NCBI GenBank assembly: GCA_021030905.1
Contig: JAGFMI010000023.1
Span: forward strand, 62,001-126,000
Direction: 5' to 3'
Origin: Pyrenula massariospora
Taxonomy: Eukaryota > Ascomycota > Eurotiomycetes > Pyrenulales > Pyrenulaceae
Length of the DNA: 64,000 nucleotides
The position numbers and the translations under genes are program-made. Shown in pieces: positions 49,564-60,939 of the stretch. Below the pieces are notes generated by a model, which searched no databases, was not told where the DNA came from, and was given only the letters and a program-made list of their open reading frames with translations. The number at the start of each line of letters is the position of its first letter. Position 1 is the stretch's first letter.

Positions 49564-50105
49564 TACGGTGTCTCGAATATTCCTCCGGACCGGTCAAGGT
49601 CGATACTTCGCGATGGCGGTACATAGATAATTAGGGTGTCGCTGTTGGTCCATCGATGCTATAACAACATCGCACGAGAGGTGACCAGGACTGTCGAAAT
49701 CATGTTTGAGTTTGAATGCATTAATTGGAGGTTTCCTGCTTGCAAGAGGTCAAGTGTCCAGGTCATCGTCATGGCTCGTCCGACACCGTATCCCTGTACG
49801 CAACCGAACGTGGTTAGACCACGGCCAAGGAGCCCAAGACCTCGAGCTCCCTGCTGTTTACGTAGATCGCCCAGGGTTGGGGTCGAAGATCTGCCTGCTT
49901 AACAGCTTGCATTTTCGAGATTCACGACCCTCGATAACGACCTCATTCACTCTGTCTTGATCAGAACTCTCTTCCAGGACATAGAACCACTAATTGCCTT
50001 TGCCATCTATCAAGATTCCGTGATCTACAGGCCTAAGCCTCTCCGCCGACCTGCACCTAATCAGCTCACCTACCTCACCACCTCCCCCAATATCACACCG
50101 CAACC
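49564..50105. promoter_or_regulatory. Divergent promoter, NIPA transporter and V-ATPase subunit E
   Basis: 542 bp between the two starts. The right end is C-rich on the plus strand (50,040-50,100), typical of a leader. No specific binding site is claimed. Confidence 0.45.
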
Positions 50106-50887
50106 ATGGCACAAAACACCGCCCTCTCGGACGACCAGGTCGCCGCCGAGCTCCGAAAGATGACCTCCTTCATCCGCCAGGAAGCCCTGGAGAAAGCCCG
50201 CGAAATCCACTTCAAAGCCGACGAAGAATTCGCTATCGAGAAATCGAAGCTCGTCCGCCAGGAAACGCAGTCCATTGACTCCCTGTATGAGAAGAAATTC
50301 AAACAAGCCGCCATGAGCCAACAGATTACCCGCTCTACTGTTTCTAACAAGACAAGACTGAGGGTGCTGGGGGCGCGGCAGGAGCTGTTAGATGGGCTGT
50401 TCGATAAGGCCAGGGGTGAGATTAAAAAGCAAGGAGGTGGGGGCAAGTATGAGGGAGTGGTAAGGGGTCTGGTACTGGAGGGATTGTATGCTTTGGAGGA
50501 GTCAAGCGGGGTCAAGGTACGGGCGAGGGAGAAGGATTATGATGTTGTCAAGAAGGCAATAAGCGGGGCGGAGAAGGAGTACAAAGAGAAGCTAGGGAAG
50601 GAGGTCAAGGTTGCGGTGGATGAGAAGGAACCATTACCAGCAGAATCGTGAGTCTGCCCTCTTCCTCTGTGTTTTGGAGGCCTATGGGCATTGGAGTACT
50701 TGGTTGGGTAGAATGCTAACTTTGTATTTTTGACAGGCCTGGAGGTGTTGTCATAGTCGGCGGCAACGGCAAGATCGAGATCAACAACACCTTCGAAGAG
50801 CGGCTGAAACTCTGCGAAACGGAAGCTCTGCCCAGCATCAGAACGACATTATTTGGGAAGAATGAGAACAGGAAATTTACCGACTAA
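50106..50887 (+). CDS. vma4: V-type proton ATPase subunit E
   Basis: Peripheral-stalk subunit of the vacuolar H+-ATPase V1 sector; with subunit G it ties the catalytic head to the membrane part. Two exons (50106-50647 and 50737-50887) around an 89 bp intron give 230 aa, the normal length. The N-terminal helix [20 protein letters not shown] and the following [19 protein letters not shown] are hallmark segments. The C-terminal domain includes [20 protein letters not shown] and [20 protein letters not shown]. The split serine codon at the junction restores a continuous family match. The coding strand switches from C-rich to G-rich near 50,340. Confidence 0.96.
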
Positions 50888-51219
50888 AACTCCACATCTC
50901 TAATTCTTACCGTCTTCGAAATAAGCAAGGAGGGAATGCTTCTGTGAGATGATTGCCAGCGTTTACGCAAAGCGCCAGTTGCGGAGGGAGAGTTTGCGTT
51001 GCAGCAGGGATTTTCAAGATTTTGAACGTCTGTAGAATTATCTGCTACTGTAGATAGACGGCCACCGTGAGAGCTTGGCGCACAAAGTCTTACACAGCAA
51101 CCCTTTCAACCCCTTTCCCCTTCTACCGACAAGCAATCCTGGACTCCTCCGCTACCCTTCTAAAACCCACTAATTGATCAAAAACAACACAACAAATCTA
51201 TACGCTGGAATGCAACAGC
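50888..51219. other. Convergent 3' intergenic
   Basis: 332 bp between the stop codons of two converging genes; CT-rich near 51,100-51,150. Nothing else seen. Confidence 0.5.
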
Positions 51220-53548
51220 TCAATCAGCCCTTCCCTTCCCCAACCAGCCCTTCATTACCCCTGCTCCCCTTTCTACCTCCTGCCACTCCCGTCCAAACGC
51301 CGTCTTCTTCGGCCGCGCCCTCGTCCGCACGCTAATAATCAACCGCCAGTACACCCCTTCCAGAGCACCCTTTGCCTCTGTCCGCCGCATATGGCTCGCG
51401 CCCGTATCTCGGATACTCGACGCGATTTCCTTTACACGGTCTGCGAGTTTGTCGACTTCCCCGTTAAATATTGCCTCTAATTTCTTGTCTGTGAGGAAAG
51501 GAAGGGTAGGAGGCGTGGAGGATGGTGGAGAGAGACCAACGCCGTCGTCGATGGCGATGTCGAGGAGTCTGGCCCAGGAGCTGAGGGATGGGTAGTCGTA
51601 TTCTGTTCTTCGAATCTCGGGGTCGAGGGACTTCTGATGTGCAGTAACGTCGTAGCGGAGGTTAGAATTCAAGTGTGCTGTTAAGGCGGGAAGAGATACG
51701 AGGCCAGCGTCGATGTCGTCGATTAGGGAGTCTGGGTCGAAGGGGAAGGGTTGATTGAGGAGGAAAGAGCGGGCGAGGCGGATGCGGAAGGCGGCTGCTC
51801 GGTGGGAGGTGGGACAAATATGCTTAAGAAGTTGATTTTGGAGCGTTGGTATTGTAAGAGTAGTGAAAAGGCTTTGGTGAAGGCGAGAGAGGAGGGTTGT
51901 GGCGGTTGGTTTGGCAACGGATGGTGAAAGGAGGTGACTCATTAAGGATTCGACAGCAAGGGACGCGTGGAGGTTAGACATCAGGTGGATGTCAAGGGCG
52001 AGCTGGAAGGTAGTTATGGAGAGTGTATAGAGAGTTTCGTCGGTCAAGTGGGGGATCATGAGCGCGAATGTTTCGAGAGCAGAGATCAAGTACCGCCAAT
52101 CCGCGTCACGATAAGGAGCGTTCACACTTCTGTTCAGGCGCAGGGGCTCTTCAGAATCACCATTAGCTTCTAGACAAGCGCCCAGTAAGGCGAAGAGTCT
52201 GAGAACCTCTGAGGAATTAAGGTGCTCTGCTAGGCTTGCGGGAGAAAGTCGAGCAAGCGTCTGTGAGTATATTAACCGTAGGTGGTCCCTAGGCTCAGAA
52301 ACGATGGCTGAGAGTAGCCAGCACACAAGGTCCTGGGGTATGGTCTTCGATGCCCAGCTTTCTACAGTATAGCCCGACAAGAATGCCCTGCGCCTTGTGA
52401 TCGCATCTGTGGCTTCGTTAGGTAATTGTTTGAATAGGCAACAGCTCCAGCTTACCATCCAGGGATGCTTCCCAGGATCCAGGTTTAAAGACATTTTGAG
52501 GGAAGCATTGATCGTAATGCGCATCTCCATGGCATGGATTGCCGTCAAAGAATGACCAGGTCCTGTCTCCATTCAAAGCATCAGTCCGCTTGACCGCCTC
52601 GAGCAGCCGCGAGAAACCCGGGCCCTCCCCATCTCTACCATCAGTGACAGACTTGAGCATGTTCTGATCGACGCCATCTCTCTTCTTTTCAGCCTCTTTT
52701 TGTGCCACTATTTTCTCCGCCTCTTCGTAGCTTTTCTTGACCTTCGCCAAGCTCGCCTCCGTCTCTTGATCATCGAAATGGCCGTTGAGTAGTCTCTCTA
52801 TCCCATTCTGATATCTCGGGTCCGGGTTTCTGAACTTTGAAAAGACTTCTTTGTCGACAATGGGGCCCCTTCTCGCATTCTTAGGCCTTCCAATCCAGTG
52901 CGAGAGATCGTAGGTGCCCGCAATGTCATCGGCACTTGGCGGCGAAGACGAGCTTGTCACCGGCTCTTTCTTCCTTCCTAATAGACTATCTAGGTCTTCA
53001 AGGGAGGAATCAGTGTCATCTTCATCAGAGTCTCTGACGGCAACCAGTTGCCCTTTATGGACGACATTCTGCGTGGATTGTGCTTGCGATAAGGCTGATG
53101 ACGCGAATAAGTTCTGGGCGGGTGGATTTGATACTTCTTTTTCAGAATCGTCTTTGTTAAACTCTAGCTTTACTGTTGATAAGCTGCTCGGAATGCTAGA
53201 GAGCTCAGACAATGAGCTTGACTCCTCGCGGGTGAAAGGTGACTTTGGCTTCGGGCTCCGGAAAGCGACGTGCACTGGAGTGCCCGACTTCGGAAGCCTT
53301 AGAGGCGTCTTCTTCGGGGTGACAGATCCAACATCTTTGAATCGCGTCGCAGTACTAGGTGTTCTAGGGTTTGAAGGAGATTTCGAGTGCTTGTCTATTT
53401 TCGCGGGAACCTTGACTGTATTGACATCCCGGTCGTTGTCTTGCAAGGCTGGGGATCGTCGTTTCGCAGGAGTTACTTGAGAGGGCGCGGGCCATTTAAA
53501 GTATGAGCTGATATCTTTGTGGCCGCTCTGGCTGGTTTGCGGAGCCAT
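51220..53548 (-). CDS. Conserved fungal nuclear protein, possibly CANIN/Smc5-6 linked
   Basis: Two exons (53548-52456 and 52406-51220) around a 49 bp intron ending in CACAG with a CTAAC branch site; 759 aa. I use the first ATG of the frame. The N-terminal ~210 residues are Ser/Pro/Lys-rich and begin with KDISSYFKWP, loosely like a PCNA-binding motif. A defined block follows: AGTYDLSHWIGRPKNARRGP, then a coiled stretch (SLAKVKKSYEEAEKIVAQKE, about 275-300). The second exon is helical: SKTIPQDLVCWLLSAIVSEP and leucine-rich repeats of helices. The layout recalls fungal proteins carrying the CANIN domain of SLF2/Nse6-type Smc5/6 partners. This is a resemblance from memory, not a verified match. 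The gene itself is well supported. Confidence 0.78.
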
Positions 53549-54052
53549 CAGGCGATGGCTTGGAGTTGAAGAGTCTGGCAACCTCAATCACCGCGAGGCT
53601 GAAGAAAGTCGATAATCCGCTCGCGGCCCACTTTAGCTACGCGACTGCGGAAACGCGTTCGCATGTGACATCAGCGGGTCCCTATCGCAACGTTTTAGTT
53701 AGTTGTTAGAAGTCATCAAGAGCTTCACGTCCACGATTATCTCGGATATTTCGCCATGATTCGAAGTGATGCAGGATCACGATCCTTGTGCCGCAGTTAT
53801 TGTGCCGCAACACTTACAAAGAGTTAGAGCGAAAGGCTGCGCATGGGCCAAGTTCCAATGAAAGCACCTGGGAGGCACAGGGGAGGGCACTCCTCACATT
53901 GTCGGCCGTTGTTAACAGCTTAATATTCGCCCATTTATTAGGACGTGTACGACTATCCTTTAGTCCAATAGATCATCAAGCTTTTAAAATCTACTTGATT
54001 GTCTCACGACGCTGCACCCAGACTACCTTTCGTTCCCCATTGTCGTCAATGA
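53549..54052. other. Intergenic, no gene seen
   Basis: Promoter of the minus-strand gene to the left and 3' flank of the dehydrogenase. Short open frame at 53788-54063 has no motif. Confidence 0.5.
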
Positions 54053-54862
54053 CTACGGCATGATCTCCTCTCCCTTCCAGTCCCAACACTTCCCACCTGC
54101 CTGGTCATCCAACCCACTCACAACCTCGCACAACCTCTCCGCCGCAAATTCCGGCTCAAAAAGCTTCTCCTCGGCCACACTACCCCAAAATTCCCTGCTC
54201 AGTTCTGTTTTCACCGTCCCCGGATGCAAGCCCACGGACATACTCCTTCCCCCGCTCTTGCCCTTCAAATAGATATCGAGAGATTTGACGAATTGGTTGA
54301 CACCAGCTTTGGAAGCGCGGTAAGAATACCAACCGCCTTTAGCATTGTCGGAGATTGATCCCACGCGAGCAGACATGAAGGAAAGGATTGCGTGTTTAGA
54401 ATTCAACCCAGAGACTTGGGGTAGGTCGGGGGGAGAGCGACGGGTGGGGAGGAGGGGAATAAGGTGTTTGGCCAAAAGCATAGGGGCAAGTAAATTGAGC
54501 TTCAAGGTTTCAAGGGCGGAATCGTACTCAATGGCCGCAGGAGAGCGTTCATGTGTTAGACGACCAGGAATGCAGAATGCCTGGCGGAGGTGGCCATCTG
54601 GTTTGGAGCCGTAGCGGTCTTTGCAGTAGGTAGCAAGGTCTCGGATGGTGGACTCGGAATCGAAGTTTAAGGTTTGGAGGTCAAGTCGCTCAGGTGCTTT
54701 AGAGTCCGGGGGAAGGGAGTCGAGGATGCGGTCTCGTATCGTTTGAAGGTCAGTGCGGGCTGTGGCGACGATTGGGAGAGATGGAGACGTGGTCTTGAGG
54801 AGATGACGGGTTAAAGCAAGGCCTATGCCGCGGGACGAGGGAGTCACAAGGGCATAAGCCAT
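54053..54862 (-). CDS. Short-chain dehydrogenase/reductase
   Basis: Single exon, 269 aa, classical SDR length. The N-terminal cofactor turn reads VTPSSRGIGLALTRHLL: the usual TGxxxGIG glycines are partly replaced by PSSRGIG, as in CsgA/C-factor-like members. An N-to-A type core (LKLNLLAPMLLAKHLIPLL) is followed by LSFMSARVGSISDN with the catalytic Ser, then YSYRASKAGVNQFVKSL with the YxxxK pair at about residues 178-182. HPGTVKTELSREF is the downstream SDR signature. Probably NAD(P)H-dependent; substrate unknown. Coding strand switches C-rich to G-rich near 54,300. Confidence 0.9.
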   Translation of the reverse strand: MAYALVTPSSRGIGLALTRHLLKTTSPSLPIVATARTDLQTIRDRILDSLPPDSKAPERLDLQTLNFDSESTIRDLATYCKDRYGSKPDGHLRQAFCIPGRLTHERSPAAIEYDSALETLKLNLLAPMLLAKHLIPLLPTRRSPPDLPQVSGLNSKHAILSFMSARVGSISDNAKGGWYSYRASKAGVNQFVKSLDIYLKGKSGGRSMSVGLHPGTVKTELSREFWGSVAEEKLFEPEFAAERLCEVVSGLDDQAGGKCWDWKGEEIMP

Positions 54863-55828
54863 CGCGGAGGAACTTCAGGGATATCGAGCCTCGTATACTT
54901 GTGGTTTTATTGGCAAAGGCTCATGTAAGGGTAAGATGTACGAGATGTACAAGATGAAGGCGAGCCTTTTCTTTCAAATTAATTAACGAATCAGCTGAAA
55001 TGCAGCCACAAAGTAAATCTTTCACATAATAATTTGACAGAGAAAATTGAGACTTGGAAAGGTAAAGCTTTCACGGACGAGCATTTGTCAATTCTCTCAA
55101 TCTAATTGGTCTTGGAAAAAGTCGACAATATGACGCATCTTAAGTTCGACTGAGAAAAAATAAAGGCGTCAAAGACATCGTTTTAGTCTACCGGAGTACG
55201 CAAGAAGAAAGCATCGACATATGAAAAATTTCTATATCTAATGTTAAGCTCGGAGCAATAAAATGGACGATGACATCGACGACATGAGCTAATCCTTGAG
55301 TTTAATGTTCGGGGCGATCCAGATGCCGATCGTTGCTACGATGATCACTTTAGCGGACAACGCTACATAGCCCGTGCATACCTACTTAGATTTCTAAGAG
55401 CTTTTGGGGAAACGCTTCTTATTCTCTAACGGGAGTAAGACGGCCAGCAATAGAGGAACAGTCCTCATCGCTAATTGGAGTTGCGAAATTTAGGCTACAT
55501 ACCGTGCATACGTGTCTGGGAGCCGGGTTATTACTAGCTCTTCACCCGCCAACGTCATATGTCATCTTCTCCGTGTTATATAATTGGACTTGACAGTCGG
55601 TTTCAAAGGAAAAAGTATAGGGTGACGGAATCGTATTACAGGAACCAGATGGGCTGGAAGGCCTACACCCATCGGAAAGAATGGAAATGACGCGCCATGT
55701 ACATGCCATAGATGTCTAGATTGTCCAAATCCCAGCGCTAATGTCCTTCAAAATTCATCCCAAAAATCGACCTTCTTTGCTAAGCGACAACCTCCCTCCT
55801 GCTGTCACATGACCCGCATCCTCTCCAT
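54863..55828. other. A/T-rich intergenic, no gene seen
   Basis: About 960 bp with several A/T-rich stretches (for example TTAATTAA near 54,979). No reading frame or repeat of note. It holds the dehydrogenase promoter and the pls1 3' flank. Confidence 0.5.
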
Positions 55829-56553
55829 CTATATTGACACATACCCCACCTTCTCATCAATAAGCTTGAATCTCTCCTTCTCTTTCCGCACCTTCAATAA
55901 GCAAGCGACGCAGAGTACCAAGCATGCATCCACCGCCACGATGCCAAAGTCCGCTGTAAAAATAAGGTCCAGGTATTGATTGGCAAAACTGCTGAATGGA
56001 CCAACACAACCGCCAAGATTGGCTGCGACAAGCGGATTGGTACACGTGCTGTCCGGTACAAACGGAGGTGACGTTGCATTCATATAACCACAGCACTTGA
56101 ACTGTTGCTGGAGGAGAGACTGGACGTTTCTTGGTTGTCGTGCCCAGACCCTTGAGAGATTGGCGCGGGTCTTGAGTGTTTCAAACCAAATGATCAGGCC
56201 GAGAATCATTGTGAACATAGCACAGATCATAACAGCGTAGCCGTGAATTTTGAGCATGAGTCGGTTGGTACTTGACACCATCGAAGGTATCGAGAGTAGG
56301 AACGTGACAAAGATGAAGATTGAGTTGATAATTCCAGCTAACGGAGGTCAGATAGGGCTTATTCTAAGAGATCCACAAGTCTCATACCTGACAATGGGCA
56401 TTCATCCAGTAGTAGGTCTGTTGCAACATTTTTGATAGTTTGAGCGCCACTGATCGAGGACTTGGTGAGCAGGGCGACAACCAGGATCAGCGCACCACCG
56501 CCCACGAAGAGGATATCGAAGAAGATAAAGGTCAGAAGCAGTTTATTAGGCAT
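55829..56553 (-). CDS. pls1: Tetraspanin Pls1
   Basis: Four-span membrane protein of the fungal tetraspanin family. In several plant pathogens Pls1 is needed for appressorium penetration peg formation. Two exons (56553-56388 and 56337-55829) with a 50 bp intron encode 224 aa, the Pls1 length. TM1 is LLLTFIFFDILFVGGGALIL; TM2 is in AGIINSIFIFVTFLLSIPS; TM3 in YAVMICAMFTMILGLIIWFE; TM4 in FGIVAVDACLVLCVACLL. The large loop carries the diagnostic FKCCGYMNATSPPF CCG motif plus two further Cys (STCTN, GGCVGPF), making four loop cysteines. ETLKTRANLSRVW and SSFANQYLDLIFTADFGIV are close to known Pls1 sequences. Confidence 0.94.
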
Positions 56554-57598
56554 GTTGGCCTTTGTTCCGAGCGTGACCAGCGCTCGAAATCAAATTTCTT
56601 TCGACGATGCGTGATGGCGGATTTTCAATCTGGATTCGTGGTATAGGTGGATTCGTTCGACGACCTGCGTCTCGCTGATGGTAAAGGAGCGTGAGAAGAA
56701 GTGAAATGAAGAGAATGGAACGCCTGCAAACGGTCTACGAGAGCAGTAGCCTCTCGGAGACAGCTTGCAAACAAATGAAGACCCGACGGGTAAAAGAGGC
56801 TTGGAAGAAGGGAATGAGGAAAAGGAAAAGGAACAGAATGAACAAGGGCCCAGGTATGACCATAGTGCCGCTGTCGGCTGGCTTGCGACGTGAGTTAGTC
56901 GCAGGTGAGTGGGCGTGGGAGAAAGGGTTTGGAGTGGGATGGCCTCCGACGCATGGTGTTTCGGATCGCGGTCTTGCCAAGGGTGAAGCTCTCGGCCACG
57001 TAGACACCCTGATAGCGAGATTGCAAGTGAATGCTCGCGAATTGCTGCTATAGCAGAGCCTGCCGTCAATCTTACGACACAGAGTGAACTTATCTCGGCG
57101 ATGTTCGATGCAGAATTAGGTGTCGCGATAAAGCTACGGACGTGGTCGTATGCTGTGGATGGGTGTTCTTGGGTCCTGACGGCGCTTATCCCTTCGGGGA
57201 CTTCGCCCAGCTCTGGCCGAGAAAAGGAGAGATCAATGTCACTTCTGGTCAAAGCACTCCTGTTTGGAGACTTCGTGCACGTCGTAGCCTCAAATTCATG
57301 AGACGATGATCATGCGGCTCCTCGGCTGCACTAGGTACCTGTACGCCATCTTCTTTCTTCCCACGTGTGAGGTGCCATTCGGCGATTTCGGTGTTTCGTT
57401 CGCTGAGGCTTCCGAACCGTGTCTACCAGGATCTACGTTTCACTGTCCATTAAGAAACTTGAGCTTCAGATTTGTGATACATCATCCGACCGTTATTAGT
57501 TTATTACTTCGTTTCCAATCTCTTAGTGTTTCTATTAGTACAGCATGAAGGCGACGAGCACGGGTGAATAAAGAAGAGAGGAGACAGCCGGCACTTCA
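56554..57598. other. Intergenic, pls1 promoter
   Basis: No gene supported. A 220-codon minus-strand frame (56,590-57,252) overlaps open frames on the other strand and has no motif. The left part is the pls1 promoter; the right end is the 3' flank of the zinc-cluster gene. Confidence 0.5.
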
Positions 57599-58880
57599 TT
57601 AATGGAGCGAAGAGCTGATGCGCATGCCAGGGACGATGACGGGCGGGTTGTTCGTGACCTCTTCCGGCCACTTCAAAAACCCGTGCCATTCCTCGCCTAT
57701 TGTGGCACGGATCTTTCTCAATAGATTCGGCGCCCAACCTCGGAAGAACCAATCGTGCTCAGACCAATGGATAAGGATCGAGAAATGTGCCAGAATGATG
57801 AGCGCCTGGGGCTGCTGCTCACCTAGCAGCTCAAGGTATCGCTCCGAGAGAACATTGGGCCACACGAAGGCAGCAATGACCCATGGCCGTCCGTGCGCAC
57901 GATAAAACCAGCACTGCGTATACGCTTTCAGAAGTTCGTGGATAGCTAGTGAATACGCCCGGCGGTCGTCCTGTGATTCTATGTCCTTGGTCAAGCTAAG
58001 GAGATCGATGATGCGGTCGCTGTCCTCAGCGCTATGCGCACTGTGGTTTTCAGCCCTCCTGACTTCCTCTAATAACGGTGCGCAAAAACTGTTTTCAAGT
58101 TGCTGCCAATGGAGCTGCATCACGGAATTGCAACCACGAAGCATGTAAAACCAATCCAACAGATGTTTAGAGACACCATCGTCACTTGTAGGATGGCGAT
58201 GACCCGCGAACGTCATTAATATCATGACGCAAGAGAAGAGAAACAAGGCATGGCAGTTGTACACCGACGCATTTGCGAGCTCTTCCCGAGCCGCCTCCAA
58301 CGCGATGTTCTGGTGATTCGTGGCTTTCAGTAAATATACAGCACTTTCATCTGGCATCAGATCTGCTAGATGGAGTGCCGCTGTGGAGAGTATGCCGCGA
58401 AGGAGGAATTCATGTTTGAATCCTAGTCTTACTGCATGATAAGACCAGATTTGTTCGTTATCGGTATCCTCGTGAGTGATTGTCTTGTAGGTTACCGTGG
58501 CGAAATGGTGTACCAGCTCCATATCGTCAATGGCCAATTCCGAAGTTTTCCTAAGGCTTTCAAGATTTGGAAATTGCATTGGATCAAAAATTGGTTCGGA
58601 AGGTGTTTTGTGGACCGAACTTGATCCACAAGACTCTTGTGGCGTCGCATTGGCCTGGGACCCGGATGCTTCGGTTGGGGCATCTTGAGGGTTCTTGCTA
58701 AAGTCACATTCGATCTCGCGTCTTTTGCAGTTTGAGCAGAGAGGATGTTGCTCATCGCACTAAACCAACTGCTTAGCATATGGTCTGCAAGAAGATATTG
58801 GGCGTCAGTACCTTGATCCTGCGCACCTTGCACTGACTACATCCTAGTTTCGATTTGGTATGTGACCTGCGGGCCCCCAT
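57599..58880 (-). CDS. Zn(II)2Cys6 factor, Upc2-like
   Basis: Two exons (58880-58812 and 58759-57599) with a 52 bp intron exactly between RRIK and C of the zinc cluster; 409 aa. The spliced cluster, CSQCKVRRIKC then CSNCKRREIEC, is complete (residues ~15-42) and would be missed without the small first exon. The regulatory part starts MELVHHFATVTYKT and continues HEFLLRGILSTAALHLADL, as in sterol uptake control (Upc2/SUT-like) factors with a C-terminal fungal trans domain. In yeast this class senses ergosterol; in filamentous fungi many paralogues have other, unknown targets. Nothing nearby suggests a gene cluster under its control. Confidence 0.9.
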
Positions 58881-60939
58881 TTCTCTGGGGTTAAGAGAGG
58901 GAGGCTACGATCTCAATAACTGGAGACGCTGTGGTCTATCCATTGCCTCAGACCTTTTTAATGGCCGCTGGAGGAAATCCGCAATTGAGTCACCTCAAGC
59001 TTTAGACACAGCCGAGCAATAGTTTTTCTGATGTATCAAAAAGTTCAATTAGGCTGCAGTATCACGAACCCTAACTCTCAACCCTAAACGAATCACCACA
59101 GGAGGCGTCCAGTAGGAATTCAACAGCGTGAAAGCACAGCCTCACGCTGGTCGTGACTGGTCAGGGGTGCACGCAATGAGATGACGATTGTTAGCGAGGG
59201 AGGGAAGCTGGGGCTGCAAAGCAAGGGGTTCAAGGTCAAGAGGTCGACCTCGGGACCACGTGTCTCTGGGCGACCTCCTAAGCCGAGGATCTGGCCGCCA
59301 ATGGCTGGAAGAAGGAATTGTGCTACAAGGCGTTTTGATTTCCTGATCCGGCTTCAAGTTCAATCAGCAACAGGTGTCGAAGGGGCGATGAGGGGGGGTT
59401 GATGCCCACGGTTTTCCTCTTCGCAGGCACCAACATTTACTGATACAAGCCGAACGGCCGCTTTTGGGGGCGACTGTGCCGGATATCAGCCGTGTGCGAA
59501 TCGGCTCGATATGAGTAAGGTAAGCGCTAGGCGCGGAAAAACTGCGGTTCCGGGTGACCGACTCCGATTGGCCGACGCGGCAGAGGTGATCAAATTAGAA
59601 ACTTGGCCTTGGATCAGTCCCTCGCCTGCCCGGCCGCTCGCTGTACAAATACGGGCGCCCTTCCCACCTTTCCTCTTTCGATTGCCTTCTCTTTTTGCCT
59701 ACCTGCTGCTCGACCGCCGTCCAAGCACTCGACAAGAAACCGCTTAGGAGTTCCTCTTCGCAAATAAGCCGTCGCTTCCGTTCTACTCACGGTTCATCTG
59801 GTCGAACATTTTGGCGGGCGTTGCATTACCTTCTTTGTCACCTGGTAAGCTATGCCTCTTTCTCTCCTCCCTCAATCAGGCAAGCAGCTGCCGAGTTCTT
59901 GGACCATTCCCTCTTCAGCAGCGACCGCCCTGTTTTGGGAGACTCGGCGCACTCTTTGGGCAGGACCTCCTCTTCTGGACGAAGGGACCCGGCCAGCGAC
60001 CAGCAGGTGTTGTCGCACAGCTTTTGCGATGGTGAAGCGTCGTCTCCCCCATATGTCGTCCTTTTGCATGTCCGTCGTCGAAGGGATTGGTCTTCTTTTC
60101 TTTTGGTCGGCGACGCGATTGCGACCGGGGACAGCGCTGAATCGCTCAGGCTGCTTGGCATGCGCTGGCCAGGGCTTCCCCACCGGGAGGGCTGGCAGAC
60201 GAACCAATGGTGGCTGTCCAGCCCCTCTTCTGGGGCTGGCGGTCGCACTCAACCTCCGGTCGACTCCGGGGGCCGACCCCCCGAACCACGCCTTGGAGCC
60301 CCCCAGCCCACCCACCGCTGCGTCTCCCTCTGATCCTCTTCCCAAACCCTTCCCCTCCCCCCTCCCCCGATTTGCCTCTCGGGCCCCATCCCCATTTCAT
60401 CTCTCCTCTAAACCCTTCACAGCTTGACATTTCCCAATACCTCCAAGCGTCAACGTGCTTCTCGAAAGCTGCGCTCGAGTCTTCGAATCATAGCCATTTC
60501 GTCGACGCAGTCGCACATACCAAAGCTTGACCCATTCTCTTCATCCTTGGCCTAGGTTCCCAGGATTCTCAGTGGTCCAATTGAACTGGTCGCCGCTTCA
60601 CCTGGTATCCCTTCCCCACAGAGGAATCATCACCAACACCTGTGATCACCATTCTTTGTCATTGAATCTGTGTGTGATCACCTGTGTGATCACTTGAGAT
60701 TCATTCACAACAGCGTGAATAATTTGCTAACTACTTTTATCTCCAGAACCCCAACCCAATCCATCAACTACAGCGATTTCACCGTTTGTCGCGTAAGTAC
60801 CGTCGGTCATCCTTCTCAAAACGTCAAAACGTTTACGTTTAACTCTTTCCATCCAACCACTAACTCGATTTGGCACCTTCCTTAGTTGTCCATCCTCATC
60901 AAATCCATTGACAAATAAATCGACCGTGGTCTCTTAGAC
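58881..60939. promoter_or_regulatory. Divergent intergenic and mcm1 leader
   Basis: Two AACCCTAA telobox-like motifs lie near 59,067-59,087. The plus strand becomes pyrimidine-rich from about 60,290 to 60,480, which looks like a transcription start region for mcm1. A probable leader intron spans 60793-60885: GTAAGT, an ACTAAC branch site and CTTAG. Overlapping open frames of up to 212 codons at 59,695-60,430 on both strands have no motif and are not called. Confidence 0.5.

Noticed and set aside
56590-57252. 220-codon minus-strand frame
   Set aside because: No family resemblance, and it overlaps the pls1 promoter.
59695-60430. Frames of up to 212 codons on both strands upstream of mcm1
   Set aside because: No motif and no splice-supported continuation; the region fits an mcm1 promoter and leader better.
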